64,000 nucleotides of DNA from Myxococcaceae bacterium JPH2 (GCA_016458225.1 JAEMGR010000034.1:62001-126000), one strand, 5' to 3'. Positions 16,965 through 27,300 are shown, numbered from the stretch's first letter. The notes: generated by a model not told the origin, from the sequence alone. Made by a program: numbers and translations.

Positions 16965-17207
16965 TCACAACGCGGGCAGCGCGCAGCCACAGCCGCAGGC
17001 GGTCAGGAAGGCCGTCTCTCCTGGGCGACAGACGAAGTAGAGGTCGTGGCAGTCCTGCTGCGCCCGCGACACGTAGCGCAGCTCTGGAGTCCGGTCCGCG
17101 CACCGCTTGCGCGCGCCCTCCGCGGTGGCCTCGGCGGAGTCCGTCTCGCCGCAAGCCACGCTGCCCAGCACCAGGGCGGCCGTGAGCGACGCCAGCGCGA
17201 ACGACAT
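16965..17207 (-). CDS. Small Cys-rich exported protein, possible lipoprotein
   Basis: An 80-residue protein with a hydrophobic signal segment (FALASLTAALVLGSVAC) followed by a mature region with six more cysteines, ending in ACGCGCALPAL. The cleavage site could be a weak lipobox (SVAC; Ser at -3 is unusual) or signal peptidase I. The CxCxC tail resembles small disulphide-rich periplasmic proteins or a metal-binding tail. No family is recognised. The frame is open further upstream to 17348, but the signal sequence fixes ATG 17207 as the start. About 245 bp to its right hold its promoter and no other gene. Confidence 0.6.
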   Translation of the reverse strand: MSFALASLTAALVLGSVACGETDSAEATAEGARKRCADRTPELRYVSRAQQDCHDLYFVCRPGETAFLTACGCGCALPAL

Positions 17208-17453
17208 GCTCCGCAGCACCCCGCCACCTCCTGGCTCGGACGTCGTGGCGTCACGGGCCCCGGGATATCGACGCGCCCAATCTGACGGGGTGGGCCGCGC
17301 GGCGGGAGTCCCCGGCACTGATGACCCGGCGGCATCGTCATGAGGCACACGACCGCCTCGTGAGGGAGTGAACCTCGCCCGGGACTCCGGGCCTTCGAGT
17401 GTCCGGCCCTCAACGGCGCGAGCGCCTTCGAGCCCACGTCCCGGCCGAGGATG

Positions 17454-17936
17454 TCAGGCCCGACGCGCTGTCTTCTTTCGAGCACGAGGCGGTGGCGTGG
17501 GCTCGGCCCGCTCCCACGTCCCCGAGCGCCCGCCCGACTTGTGCTCGAGTTGGACGGACTCGATGACCATGCCCCGGTCCACGCTCTTGCACATGTCGTA
17601 GACGGTGAGCGCCGCCGCGCAGGCCGCGGTGAGCGCCTCCATCTCCACGCCCGTGCGGTCCACGGTCTTCACCCGCACCTGGACGGACAGGCCCGCGTCC
17701 ACGGGAGTCAGCACCACCTCCACCCCCGCCAACGCGATGGGGTGGCACAGCGGCACGAAGTCCGGCGTGCGCTTGGCCGCCATGATGCCCGCGAGCCGCG
17801 CCGCCGCGAGCACGTCGCCCTTCTCCACCTTGCCGGCCAGGATGCGCTCGCGCGTGGCAGGGAGCATCCGCAGCAGCGCGGTGGCCACCGCCACGCGCTC
17901 CGTCTTCTCCTTGTCGCCCACGTCGATCATCTTCAT
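17454..17936 (-). CDS. moaC: Cyclic pyranopterin monophosphate synthase MoaC
   Basis: A 160-residue protein of normal MoaC length. It keeps the substrate-binding and catalytic motifs PLCHPIAL (residues ~73-80), GVEMEALTA, and VYDMCKSVDRGMVI, and the K-SGG-R end. It converts the GTP-derived 3',8-cyclo intermediate (made by MoaA) to cyclic pyranopterin monophosphate in molybdenum cofactor biosynthesis. Its ATG overlaps the stop of the upstream transsulfuration gene by four bases; no other moa gene is in the window. The final 15 residues are basic and variable. Confidence 0.95.
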   Translation of the reverse strand: MKMIDVGDKEKTERVAVATALLRMLPATRERILAGKVEKGDVLAAARLAGIMAAKRTPDFVPLCHPIALAGVEVVLTPVDAGLSVQVRVKTVDRTGVEMEALTAACAAALTVYDMCKSVDRGMVIESVQLEHKSGGRSGTWERAEPTPPPRARKKTARRA

Positions 17937-19120
17937 GGGCGCGCCACCTTCGCCACCGCTTGGAGCAGGTCATCCGCCACGTCGTCCGGATCCTCCAGCC
18001 CCACGGACACGCGGATGAGGCTCTCGCGAATGCCGGCCGCCTCGCGCTCCTCGGGCGTCATGCGGCGCGCGCTGGCGCTGGCCGCGTGCATCACGAGCGT
18101 GCCCACGTCTCCCAGCGAAGGGCCTGGCTTGCAGATGCGCAGCGCCTCCAGGAACCGGTCACCCTCGGGGCGTCCCGCGCCCTTGATTTCAAACGCGACC
18201 ATCGGACCGAAGCCGCCGTCCAACAGCTCGCGCGCCACGGCGTGGTCCGGGTGTGACGTCAGCCCGGGGTAGATGACGCGCTCCAACAGCGCCGAGCCCT
18301 CCAGCCTTCGGGCAACGTGCGCCGCATGCTCGGCATGGGCCTTCATGCGCACCGGAAGCGTGCGCAGGCCGCGCAGCGTGAGCCACGCCTCGAAAGGTCC
18401 GAGCACGTCGCCCGCGAGGATGCGCGCGGCGCGCAGCGGCGCCATGCGTGACAGGGAGCCACTGACCGTGCCGCCCAACGCATCGCTGTGCCCGTTGAGC
18501 CACTTGCTGGTGGACTGCACGGCGTAGTCCGCGCCGAGCGACAGCGCGCGCTGCCCATGCGGCGAGGGGAACGTGGCGTCCACGACGAACGCCGCGTCCA
18601 CGTCCACGCATGCGTGGGACAACGCGCGCAGGTCCGGCACGCGCAAGAGCGGGTTGGTGATGCTCTCGGCGAGCACCATGCGCGGACGCAGCTCGCGGAT
18701 GCGCGCCGGAGCTTGCGCATCCGTCAGCAGGAGCGCGTGCAGCTCCACGCCCAGGCGGGCGCAGAGGTTCTTGTAGAGCAGCCGCGTGACGCCGTAGCCA
18801 TCCGCCGGCATCACCAACCGGTCTCCGGGTCGCCACGCCTGGGCGTCGAAGACGGAGCGCAGCGCGGCCATCCCGCTCGCGTAGGCCACGCACGCCTCGG
18901 CGCCCTCCAGCGCGGCCACCGCTTCCTCCAACAACGAAGCGTTGGGGGCGCTGATCCGCGCGTAGGCGAAGTCCTTGCCATCCAACGCGTCCGACAGGTC
19001 CTCACTGCTGTCGAACCAGTTCACCGCCGCCGGGAAGACGGGCGGCGCCACGGGCACGGCCTTGCTGCCCGTGAGCCGCGAGCCCGCGTGCACCGCCAGC
19101 GTCTTCTGCTTCTTGCTCAT
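17933..19120 (-). CDS. PLP-dependent transsulfuration enzyme (cystathionine gamma-synthase/lyase family)
   Basis: A 395-residue Cys/Met metabolism PLP enzyme. Features are YARISAPNASLLEEAVAALEG near residue 55, the PLP-phosphate region ASGMAALRSV, VDATFPSPHGQ (Asp contacting the pyridine nitrogen) and the PLP lysine in QSTSKWLNGHSD. The C-terminus has SLGDVGTLVMHAAS and IRVSVGLEDPDDV, normal for the family. It could be a cystathionine gamma-synthase, cystathionine lyase or O-acetylhomoserine sulfhydrylase; sequence alone does not settle it. It overlaps moaC by four bases. Confidence 0.88.
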   Translation of the reverse strand: MSKKQKTLAVHAGSRLTGSKAVPVAPPVFPAAVNWFDSSEDLSDALDGKDFAYARISAPNASLLEEAVAALEGAEACVAYASGMAALRSVFDAQAWRPGDRLVMPADGYGVTRLLYKNLCARLGVELHALLLTDAQAPARIRELRPRMVLAESITNPLLRVPDLRALSHACVDVDAAFVVDATFPSPHGQRALSLGADYAVQSTSKWLNGHSDALGGTVSGSLSRMAPLRAARILAGDVLGPFEAWLTLRGLRTLPVRMKAHAEHAAHVARRLEGSALLERVIYPGLTSHPDHAVARELLDGGFGPMVAFEIKGAGRPEGDRFLEALRICKPGPSLGDVGTLVMHAASASARRMTPEEREAAGIRESLIRVSVGLEDPDDVADDLLQAVAKVARP

Positions 19121-19162
19121 GCGCGTGTCGTTCCTCGTGCCGGCGGCGGTGGGCGCGGGCGA

Positions 19163-20128
19163 TTACTCGCCCTGCTCGATGAGCCAGCGCTCGGTGTCGA
19201 TGGCGGCCATGCAGCCCGTGCCGGCCGCGGTGATGGCCTGCCGGTAGTAGCTGTCCTGCACGTCGCCGCAGGCGAACACGCCCTCGATGTTGGTGCGCGT
19301 GGAGCCGGGGTGCGTCTTCAGGTAGCCGCCCTGGTGCGTCTCCAGGATGCCCTGGAACAGCTCCGTGTTCGGCGTGTGGCCAATGGCCACGAACAGGCCC
19401 GTGGCCTTGAGCAGCTGGCTGTCCCCGCTCTTGAGGTTGCGCACCACCGCGCCGTTCATGCCCTTGGCGTCGCCCACGACTTCCTCGACCGCCGAGTTCC
19501 ACAGGATGGAGATCTTCGGGTTGTTGAGGACGCGCTCCTGCATCACCTTGGACGCGCGCAGCGAGTCACGGCGGTGGATGAGGGTGACGTGCTGGACGAT
19601 CTTCGCCAGGTACGTGGCCTCCTCCATGGCCGTGTCGCCGCCGCCCACCACCAGCACGTCCTGCTTCTTGAAGAAGGCACCGTCGCAGGTGGCGCACGCG
19701 GACACGCCGCGGTTCTTGTAGGTGTCCTCGCCCTTGACGCCCAGCCACTTCGCGGTGGCGCCCGTGGCGATGATGACGCTCTCCGAGCGGTAGCTGATGC
19801 CGCTCTCGCCCTGGATGAAGAAGGGGCGCGAGGAGAAGTCGATCTTCGTGACGTTCTCCATGTGAATCGTGGTGCCGAAGCGCTCGGCCTGCTTCTGGAA
19901 CCGCTCCATCAACTCCGGGCCGGTGATGGCGTCGGGGAAGCCGGGGTAGTTCTCCACGTCCGTCGTGACCATGAGCTGGCCACCGGGAACCCGTTGCGGG
20001 TGGTCCAGGGTGGGACCGCCGGCGAACACCACGGGCTCGAGGTTGGCGCGAGCGGCGTAGATGGCGGCGGTGTAGCCCGCCGGGCCCGACCCGATGATGG
20101 TCACCTTGTTGATCTTCTCCTGCGACAC
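19163..20128 (-). CDS. trxB: Thioredoxin-disulfide reductase TrxB
   Basis: A 321-residue flavoprotein of standard length. The FAD loop GSGPAGYTAAIYAARA is at residue ~12, the redox-active pair is in SACATCDGAFF (CxxC near residue 140), the NADPH loop is VVGGGDTAMEEA, and FACGDVQD closes the FAD site. It reduces thioredoxin with NADPH in the cytoplasm. The start is GTG 20128, preceded by GGAGGAGC; an upstream in-frame extension to 21031 runs antisense through the next genes and is rejected. It is divergent from the cNMP-binding gene with a 72-bp shared promoter region. Confidence 0.95.
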   Translation of the reverse strand: MSQEKINKVTIIGSGPAGYTAAIYAARANLEPVVFAGGPTLDHPQRVPGGQLMVTTDVENYPGFPDAITGPELMERFQKQAERFGTTIHMENVTKIDFSSRPFFIQGESGISYRSESVIIATGATAKWLGVKGEDTYKNRGVSACATCDGAFFKKQDVLVVGGGDTAMEEATYLAKIVQHVTLIHRRDSLRASKVMQERVLNNPKISILWNSAVEEVVGDAKGMNGAVVRNLKSGDSQLLKATGLFVAIGHTPNTELFQGILETHQGGYLKTHPGSTRTNIEGVFACGDVQDSYYRQAITAAGTGCMAAIDTERWLIEQGE

Positions 20129-20200
20129 GGCTCCTCCTATTCGATGCGAGGCCGCGAAGGTACCAGAGGCCCTCGGGCACGTGATACGAAGCTGGGCCCT

Positions 20201-20659
20201 ATGGATGCTGCGGTCCTCAAGAAGGTTGCGCTCTTCGAGGGATTGACCCAGGGCCAGCTCGCCAAGGTGGCCCAGATTGCTCAGCCTCGGAGCTACCCGA
20301 CAGGCGCCTTCCTGTTTCGCGAAGGCGAAGCAGGCCAGGACATGTTCGTCATCGCCGAGGGCAAGGTCCGCATCTCCAAGTCGGTGCCCGGCATCGGCGA
20401 GGAGGCGCTCGCCATCCTGGAAGCTGGGCAGTATTTCGGCGAGATGGCGGTAATCGAGGACTCGGCCCGCTCGGCGGACGCCATCGCCCATGTCGCCTGC
20501 ACGGTCTGGGTCATCGAGCGGTCGCGGTTGGACCAGCTCATGTTCACCGACAAGGACCTCGCCTACGTCCTGTTGTGGACGTTCGTCCGCACGCTGAGCG
20601 AGCGACTTCGCGAGACGAACGAGAAGATCAAAGGCTTCTTCGCCATCTCGCGCTTCTAG
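20201..20659 (+). CDS. Cyclic nucleotide-binding domain protein
   Basis: A 152-residue protein consisting almost only of one cNMP-binding beta-roll: PRSYPTGAFLFREGEAGQDMFVIAEG (parts: LFREGEAGQDMF), the phosphate-binding cassette YFGEMAVIEDSARSADA (FGEMA and R-S-A-D), then a C-terminal helix. No HTH domain follows, so it is not a CRP-type transcription factor; it may be a cNMP-regulated adaptor. The open frame extends far upstream, but the domain and ATG 20201 define the gene. The neighbour trxB is divergent. Confidence 0.85.
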   Translation: MDAAVLKKVALFEGLTQGQLAKVAQIAQPRSYPTGAFLFREGEAGQDMFVIAEGKVRISKSVPGIGEEALAILEAGQYFGEMAVIEDSARSADAIAHVACTVWVIERSRLDQLMFTDKDLAYVLLWTFVRTLSERLRETNEKIKGFFAISRF

Positions 20660-20845
20660 CGCGCGCCGGGCCGCTTGCTCGGCGGTCTGGCGTCTTGAAC
20701 GGCGAGAGACAGGCTGGCGCATGCGCGCCCGTCCTCGCGGTGAGCCTCTGCCCACGATGTGAGACGGAGGACGCTCGCCTCGCCCCAGCGGCGGGGACAG
20801 GCATGCGGGTTGCTCAGCCAACGCCCCGGCGTGTCGGGAGGCGGG

Positions 20846-21619
20846 ATGGCCAGAGGCGGAACGAGGGCGGAGGGACAACGGGCCTCCGTGAGCGAAGTCA
20901 CGGAGAGGGCACGGGAGACGGACGCGGAGGCGGCGCGAGAACGCCTCTTCCGGCTGGGCGTCGCGGCCCTCACGGACGTGGAGCTGCTGGGGCTCTTGTG
21001 GGAGCCGGGGCCACGCGACGGAGGACGGCAAGAAGGCGCGGCCCAGGTTCTGGACAGCGGCGGCCTCAAGTCGTTGGCGAGAGAGGATGCGGTGGCGCTG
21101 AGCGTGCGACCCGGACTCGGCCCCTCACGGGCCATCCAATTGGTCGTGGCGCTGGAGCTGGCCCGCCGCGCGAGGCGCAGCGAGGAACCTCGCCCGCGGC
21201 TCTGCAATGCCCGGCAGATTCACGCCTACCTGGAGCCTACGCTGGGTGCGCTGCGCCGCGAGGTGTTCCACGTGCTGTGCTTCAACGCGCGCAACGTGCT
21301 CGTGCATGACGCGCGGGTGGCGGAGGGCACCATGAACATGTGCCCGGTGGATCCGCGCGAGGTCTTCAGCGCGGCGCTGGCCTCGCGGGCCACGGCCATC
21401 GTGCTCGCGCACAATCACCCGTCCGGAGATCCGGAGCCCAGCGCGCAAGACATCGCGCTCACCCGCCAGCTCGCCGCGGCGGCGGGCCTGCTGGGCATCA
21501 AGCTCTTGGACCACCTGGTGGTGGGGGACACGGGCTACGTGTCGCTGATGGAACGGCGGCTCTTGCCCGGTGACGAAGACGGGAGACGCGCATGGGGCGT
21601 AGCTGGGAGGGGCTCGTGA
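20846..21619 (+). CDS. radC: RadC family JAB/JAMM domain protein
   Basis: A 257-residue RadC-like protein. The N-terminal helix-hairpin-helix part reads LGVAALTDVELLGLLWE and RPGLGPSRAIQLVVALELARR. The C-terminal MPN/JAMM domain has EGTMNMCPVDPREVF and the metal motif AHNHPSGDPEPSAQD. RadC proteins were once tied to repair, but their activity is unsettled. ATG 20846 follows GGAGGCGGG closely; longer starts (GTG/ATG from 20759) are possible but non-conserved. The stop overlaps the next small gene. Confidence 0.88.
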   Translation: MARGGTRAEGQRASVSEVTERARETDAEAARERLFRLGVAALTDVELLGLLWEPGPRDGGRQEGAAQVLDSGGLKSLAREDAVALSVRPGLGPSRAIQLVVALELARRARRSEEPRPRLCNARQIHAYLEPTLGALRREVFHVLCFNARNVLVHDARVAEGTMNMCPVDPREVFSAALASRATAIVLAHNHPSGDPEPSAQDIALTRQLAAAAGLLGIKLLDHLVVGDTGYVSLMERRLLPGDEDGRRAWGVAGRGS

Positions 21620-21870
21620 TGGTGTGCGGAGTACTGGGGCTGGGGAGCGGGGCCGTGCGGGTGGAGCTGCTGGAGGACGACCGAGCGCTGGTGGTGGACA
21701 CCGCCCAGGGGCGGGCGTGCACGGTCGAGCGGTGGCGCGTGCCCCCCAAGGCGAGGGAGGGAGACGTGGTGGTGGACGGCGTGGTGGACCTGGAGCGAAC
21801 GGAGCGACTGCGCCAGGAGGTAGCGACAGCGCGTCGGGCGATTCCCGTCCCACCGGGGCTGGAGCTGTGA
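21619..21870 (+). CDS. Small DUF3006-like protein
   Basis: An 83-residue soluble protein. The pattern (VRVELLEDDRALVVD, then VERWRVPPKAREGDVVVDG and a charged helical tail ERTERLRQEV) resembles DUF3006, a short domain of unknown function. GTG 21616 or ATG 21619 are both possible starts and overlap the radC stop; a GGGAGGGG box lies about 6 bp before. Translational coupling to radC is likely. A start at 21592 would overlap radC by 28 bp and is less likely. Confidence 0.55.
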   Translation: MVCGVLGLGSGAVRVELLEDDRALVVDTAQGRACTVERWRVPPKAREGDVVVDGVVDLERTERLRQEVATARRAIPVPPGLEL

Positions 21871-21918
21871 GGCCGAGGAAGCAACAGGCGGGGGATTGGC
21901 GTTGACGGCCGACCCAGG

Positions 21919-23994
21919 ATGGTGAACATGCGCGCGATGCCGGAGTCCCTGCCCTTTCTCGAAGAAGCCCAGCGGGGGCTGGTGCGGCATTTCGGCCTCG
22001 CGGAGTTCCGCCCCGGTCAGGCCCCCGTCATCAACTCGGTGCTCGGCGGGAACAACACCGTGGTGGTGATGCCCACGGGTGCGGGCAAGAGCCTGTGCTA
22101 CCAGCTGCCAGCCACGCTGTTGCCGGGGCTGACGCTGGTGGTGTCTCCGCTCATCGCGCTGATGAAGGACCAGGTCGAGCAGCTCACGGCGCGCGGCATC
22201 CCCGCCACGTACATCAACTCGTCGCTGTCAGACCTGGAGCGGGCCGAGCGCATGCGCCGGGTCCGCATGCGCGAATACAAGCTGCTCTACGTGGCGCCGG
22301 AGCGCTTCCGCAGCGCGCGCTTCCTGGAGGCGGTGACGGAGCTGGGCGTGGACCTGTTCGCGGTGGACGAGGCGCACTGCATCTCCCAGTGGGGCCACGA
22401 CTTCCGGCCGGACTACGCCCTGCTGGGACAGGTGCGCAAGAAGCTGCGGCCCCCGCGCACGGTGGCGCTCACCGCCACGGCGACGCCAGAAGTCCGCGAG
22501 GACATCGTCCGGGTGCTCCTGATGAAGGACCCGCGCGTGTTCACGCAAGGGTTCGATCGCCCCAACCTCTTCCTGGAGGTGATGAACGTCGGCGGTGACG
22601 AGGAGCGGCGCGAGGCCTGCGCCCAGCTCGCCGCGCGAGGGGGCAGCGGCATCGTCTACTGCTCCACGCGCAAGGCCGCCGAGAGCGTGCATGCGGCGCT
22701 GCTGACGCGGAAGGTGCGCGCGGTGCTGTACCACGCGGGCATGGATGTGGAGGCGCGCAAGCGGGCGCAGGACGACTTCATGTCCGCCAAGGAGGCGGTG
22801 GCCGTCGCGACGAATGCCTTCGGCATGGGCATCGACAAGCCGGACATCCGCTTCGTCGCGCACGCCAACATCCCCAAGGCGGTGGAGGCGTACTACCAGG
22901 AGATTGGCCGCGCGGGCCGAGACGGCGGACCCGCCTCCGCGGTGCTGCTGTTCAACCACGCGGACGTGTACACGCAGGAGCGCCTCATCGAAGGCAGCCA
23001 TCCTTCCGAGGCGGTGATGGCGGACGTGTGGAACGTGCTCCAGGCCGAGGGTGACTTCGAGCGCGGCGTTCACGCGCTCGCGGCGCGGGTGGGTTCGAGC
23101 GAGTTCGAGGTCTCCGCGGCGCTGAAGGTCTTTGAGCGCGAGGGCCTGCTGGAGCGCGGCGGCCGAGGCGAGGGCGAGTACAACCTGACGCTGACCGAGA
23201 AGGCCTCGGGCACCCATCCGCACGCGGACGATGCCCGTCGGCTCTTGAAGTCCTTGCTGGAAACGTTTCCGCTGGGGCGTCAGTCCACCACGGAGCTGCC
23301 CATCCTCGCGCGGCGCACCGGCCTGTCGTCGGAAGAGGTCCGCCACGCGCTGGGGCTCCTGGAGAAGTCCGGCGCGGTGATGGTGCGAAAGCCCTTCGTG
23401 GGCCGCACCCTTCGCGCCCTCAAGCAGGGCGCCTTCCGCGACCTGGAGCTGGACCTGAGTCGCGTGCGCGAGCAGGAGCGCCGCAGCCTGCTGAGCCTCA
23501 AGCGGATGACGGACTACGCCTATACGCAGCGCTGTCGGCGGGCCTTCATCCTGCGCTACTTCGGCGAGCTGGACGCCGACACCGTCTGCGGCAAGTGCGA
23601 CCGCTGCGCGGGCACCATGATGCCTCGGCTGTCTCGCACGTCCTCCTCACGCGCGGCGCCCTCGACGGCGGGTACGCCCGTGATGGAGTACAGCGAGCTG
23701 GCCTCCACGGAGCTGCGGCGCTGGCGCAAGGACCTGGCGAGGGACCTGGGCATCGCGCCGTTCATCATCTTCAACGACGCGACGCTGCTCGGGCTGTCCT
23801 CCGCCCTGCCCGTGGACCGTGAGGCCTTCCTCGCGGTGAAGGGCACGGGCGAGAGCCGCTGGGAGCGCTTTGGCCCGAAGGTGGTGGAAATCTGCCTGAT
23901 GGCCCGGGCGGCGGGACACGAGCCCCAGGCCGTGCCCTTCACACCGCCCAAGGTGAGAAAGCCTCGGGCGCGGCGCGCGGCCGGCCCCGAGTAG
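21919..23994 (+). CDS. recQ: RecQ family ATP-dependent DNA helicase
   Basis: A 691-residue superfamily 2 helicase with RecQ motifs in order: motif 0 FGLAEFRPGQ, Walker A MPTGAGKSLCYQLP, motif Ia VVSPLIALMKDQV, DEAH box AVDEAHCISQWGHDFRPDY, TATATP, and motif VI QEIGRAGRDG. The RQC zinc ligands follow as CRRAFILRYF and CGKCDRC near residue 560. The C-terminus has an HRDC-like helical domain (ELRRWRKDLARDLGIAPF). It unwinds recombination and fork intermediates 3'-5'. Three candidate ATGs lie at 21919, 21928 and 21937; the first is given. Confidence 0.94.
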   Translation: MVNMRAMPESLPFLEEAQRGLVRHFGLAEFRPGQAPVINSVLGGNNTVVVMPTGAGKSLCYQLPATLLPGLTLVVSPLIALMKDQVEQLTARGIPATYINSSLSDLERAERMRRVRMREYKLLYVAPERFRSARFLEAVTELGVDLFAVDEAHCISQWGHDFRPDYALLGQVRKKLRPPRTVALTATATPEVREDIVRVLLMKDPRVFTQGFDRPNLFLEVMNVGGDEERREACAQLAARGGSGIVYCSTRKAAESVHAALLTRKVRAVLYHAGMDVEARKRAQDDFMSAKEAVAVATNAFGMGIDKPDIRFVAHANIPKAVEAYYQEIGRAGRDGGPASAVLLFNHADVYTQERLIEGSHPSEAVMADVWNVLQAEGDFERGVHALAARVGSSEFEVSAALKVFEREGLLERGGRGEGEYNLTLTEKASGTHPHADDARRLLKSLLETFPLGRQSTTELPILARRTGLSSEEVRHALGLLEKSGAVMVRKPFVGRTLRALKQGAFRDLELDLSRVREQERRSLLSLKRMTDYAYTQRCRRAFILRYFGELDADTVCGKCDRCAGTMMPRLSRTSSSRAAPSTAGTPVMEYSELASTELRRWRKDLARDLGIAPFIIFNDATLLGLSSALPVDREAFLAVKGTGESRWERFGPKVVEICLMARAAGHEPQAVPFTPPKVRKPRARRAAGPE

Positions 23995-24024
23995 CGCGCA
24001 GTGCTTCCGCTGAGCGTCCCGCGC

Positions 24025-24396
24025 TCAGTGCTTCGCGGCGCGCCGCTGGAGCAGGTAGCGCAGGCCGCCCATCACGCTGCCCACCACGAGGGCCAGCATG
24101 AAGATGACGCCCACCGTGGTGATGCCGAAGAGGATGCGCACCTGCGCCTCGGTGAGTCGCCCGGTGAAGTACGCCGTGCGCAGGGGCTCCATGGCCCCCA
24201 CCAGCTCCAGCGCGCGCGCGGGCAGCGAGTCCAGCGACAGCGACAGGCGCTGCAGGAGGCGCGACGGGTACAGCCGCCGCGCCACCTCCACGCCAATCCC
24301 CGTCAACAGGTAGAGGACGGAGAGCAGAAACGCGTTGCCCCACATGATGCGCAAGAGGGGCGAGTCCGTTGGCCGGCGGGAGTGCACGGGGCTCAC
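24025..24396 (-). CDS. Small inner-membrane protein, two predicted TM helices
   Basis: A 123-residue protein with two hydrophobic helices, residues ~20-40 (NAFLLSVLYLLTGIGVEVA) and ~88-112 (TTVGVIFMLALVVGSVMGG), and a soluble loop of about 45 residues between them. The start is GTG 24396, one base after the stop of the giant TPR gene, which strongly suggests cotranslation. A role as membrane partner of that TPR protein is inferred from the coupling only; no family is recognised. Confidence 0.6.
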   Translation of the reverse strand: MSPVHSRRPTDSPLLRIMWGNAFLLSVLYLLTGIGVEVARRLYPSRLLQRLSLSLDSLPARALELVGAMEPLRTAYFTGRLTEAQVRILFGITTVGVIFMLALVVGSVMGGLRYLLQRRAAKH

Positions 24397-24397
24397 C

Positions 24398-27300
24398 CTA
24401 CTTCGCGGCCTTACGCTTGAGGATCGGAAGTGCCTTCTTCACGCGCGAGGCCTCGGACGACCCGCCGGCCAGCCGGAGGAAGGCCTCATACGCGTCCACG
24501 GCCCGGGCCAGCTCGCTTGGCTCATGGACCAGCAGGTCCGCCAGCGCCAGGTGCGCCAGCCCGTCCGTCGGCTCCAGCTCCACGGCCTTGAGCAGGGCCT
24601 CCTTCGCCGGAGCCTCCTGCCGCTGCTTCAGGGCCACCAGTCCGAGGGCCAGGTAGCCACGGCCCGTGAACGGCGCCAGCTTCACGGCCTCGTCCGCCGC
24701 GGCGCGCGCCTCCTTCACCGCCCCGGCCCCGAGCTGCACGCGCGCGATGGTGGTCTGCGCGAAGGCCTTGTCCGCCACCGAGGGCGCCTTGTCCGCCAGG
24801 TCCTGCAGCGTCCGAGCCGCCGCGCGTCCTCCGGCGGGCACCTGCGCGTAGAGTTCGCCCACGCGACCGCACGCGACATCCGGCCCCTCGCGACGCGCCG
24901 CCGCGAAGGCCGCCTCCGCGTTGTCCACGTTGCCCTGGCGCAGGAAGGCCTGGGCAATCTCGCAGAACGTCTCCGGATCCTTCGGGTCCAGCTTGTTGGA
25001 GCGCTCCAGCGCGGCGAAGCCCCCTGCCCCGTCCCCTGCGGCGAAGAGGATGGCGGCGCGGATCCGCTGCCCCTCGGCGTCATCGGGCGCCAGCTTGACC
25101 GCGCGCCCCACCGCTCCGTCCGCGTCCTTGCGCCGCCCCAGCTGGTACAGCGCGAGCGCGAAGCCCTTGTGGGCCGCGGCGTTGCCCGGGTTGTCGAGCT
25201 GCCAGGTCTCGAACTGCTTGAGCGCCTCGGGCGCGCGGCCCAGGGCCAGGAGCGTGCGGCCCAGCGCGTCGCGGGCCTCACCGTGTGCGCCGTTGCGCTC
25301 GACGGCCTTCGTCAGCGGCGCCAGCGCCATGTCCGGCAACCCGCGCGACAGCAGCAGCCGCCCCAAGGAGCACGCAGCCTCGTACTCCCGCGGGTTCTTC
25401 ATGGCCTCTTCGAACTGGGTCTGTGCCTTGTCCAGCGCGCGCTCGCGCCAGTACACCTGTCCCAAGGCGACGCGCATGTCGTTGCGCGGGCGCTTGAGCG
25501 CGGCCAGGGCCTTCTCCAGGACCTCGCGGGCCTGCGCGCCGTTGCCATCGGCGGCGTCGGCCAGGGCCAGCCACGCGATGGCCTCGGGCGAGTAGCGGTC
25601 ATTGACACGCGTCCGAGCCAGCTCCGCGCGGGCGTGCTTCCAATCGCCCAGGCGGGCATAGGCGGCGCCTCGGACCAGCGACACCTTGCGCCCACCGTCG
25701 GGCTCCAGGCGCTGAAGGGCCTCGCGCTCACGGTCGCGGTCCAGCAGCGTGCGCCCGAGCCCCTCGCGAGCATCCTCGCTCTTGGGCTGGAGCTTGAGCG
25801 CGGCCTCATACGCCTGCTGTGCGATGTCCAGCTTCCCCGCCGCACGGCTCGCCGCGCCCAGCGCCTGCTGGAAGTCGAACGCCTTGGGCCCCTGCGCGCC
25901 GCGAGACAGCAGCGTGCGCGCCTCGTCATACCGCCCGAGCGCCGACAGGAGCTGTCCCTGCACCAGTTGCTGACGCGCCTGGAGGGCAGCGGGAAGCCGC
26001 GTATCGGTCGCCAGGGGCGCGACGTCGGCCAGCGCCTCGTCCAGCTCCTGCTCCAGCGCGAGCCGGCTCTCCGCCATGCCGATGCGCGCGGCGGGATGCT
26101 CGGGGGACACCTCGCGGGCGCGGCGGAACATCTCGAGCGCCTGCGGATGGTCCTCCGACGCGAGGTAGTAGCCCCCCAGCGACACGAGCGCGCGCACGTT
26201 GGTGGGAGACGCCTTCAGCGCCCGGTCGAAACGCTCCAGGGCCTTCTTCTCGTCCTTCGCCGCCAGGAGCAGCGAACCCGCGAGGGCATGCAGCTCCGTG
26301 GACTCGTCCGTCGAGGCGAGCAGTGCGCGCCGGGCAGGCTCACGGCCGCGGTCATCCGCCACGAGCACGTTGGTGGCCAGCATCAGGCCGGGGAAGCCCT
26401 CCTTGACGCCCGTCTTCTCCAGGGCCTCCAGCGCCTTCTGGCGCTCATCCGGAGCCATCCCGTGGTCCGCGAAGAGGATCGCGTGGACGTAGGCCGTCAG
26501 CGCCCAGGCCTGACTGCTGCCATCGTCCATCTCGTGGGCCCGGTCGAGCTGCTTGAGGGCCTCATCCAGCGACGCGCGCGTGTCCTGCGCCACCAGGCGA
26601 CTGGTCCGGTCCAGCGTCTCCTTGAGGGTCTGCCCCCCTTGCCGAGCGCGGTAGGCGACGAAGGCACCCACGCTGACGACCACGAACACCGTCGCGACGA
26701 TGGCCGACGCGAGCTTCACGCCGTTGCGAGCCAGGAACGACCGCTTGGCCGACTCCTTCGCCAGCTTCTCGCGCAGCTCCTGCTCGTACTTCGCGGCGAG
26801 CTTCTCGGTGTCCTGCGCGCTGGCCGCGACCTTCGTGGCACCAGAGGGAGCATGGACCTCCGCCGCGTCGGGGATGTCATCGAGCAACGAGCGCTTGCCC
26901 CCCGACGCACGAACAGGCTCCGGAGCCCGAGCCGCCACCGTCCGTCGCGCGCCCGTCTCCTCGGGAGGCGGCAGCTCTCCGAGCAGTCCGCCACCCCGAG
27001 CTGAAGACTCCGCAGAATCCGCACCCGATGCATCCGGGAGGTCCGCCAGCAGACCGTCACTGTCGCCCGAGGCCTCACGCGCGGGAGAGGTCTCCCCCGC
27101 CGACGCGAGCGACTCCGAGCCACCAGGGGCCTCCTCATTCCCCAGCTCTGGAATGAGTCCTCCCTGTGCATTCGCAGAGGCCTCGCGCGCCTCAGGCCCA
27201 GAGGCGTCATCCAGGCCGCCCAGGTCCACGGACTCGGAGCTGTCGTCGCCCGAGTTCGACGCGGAAGCGTCTCGCGAACCATCCGCCGAAGCGCCTCCGA

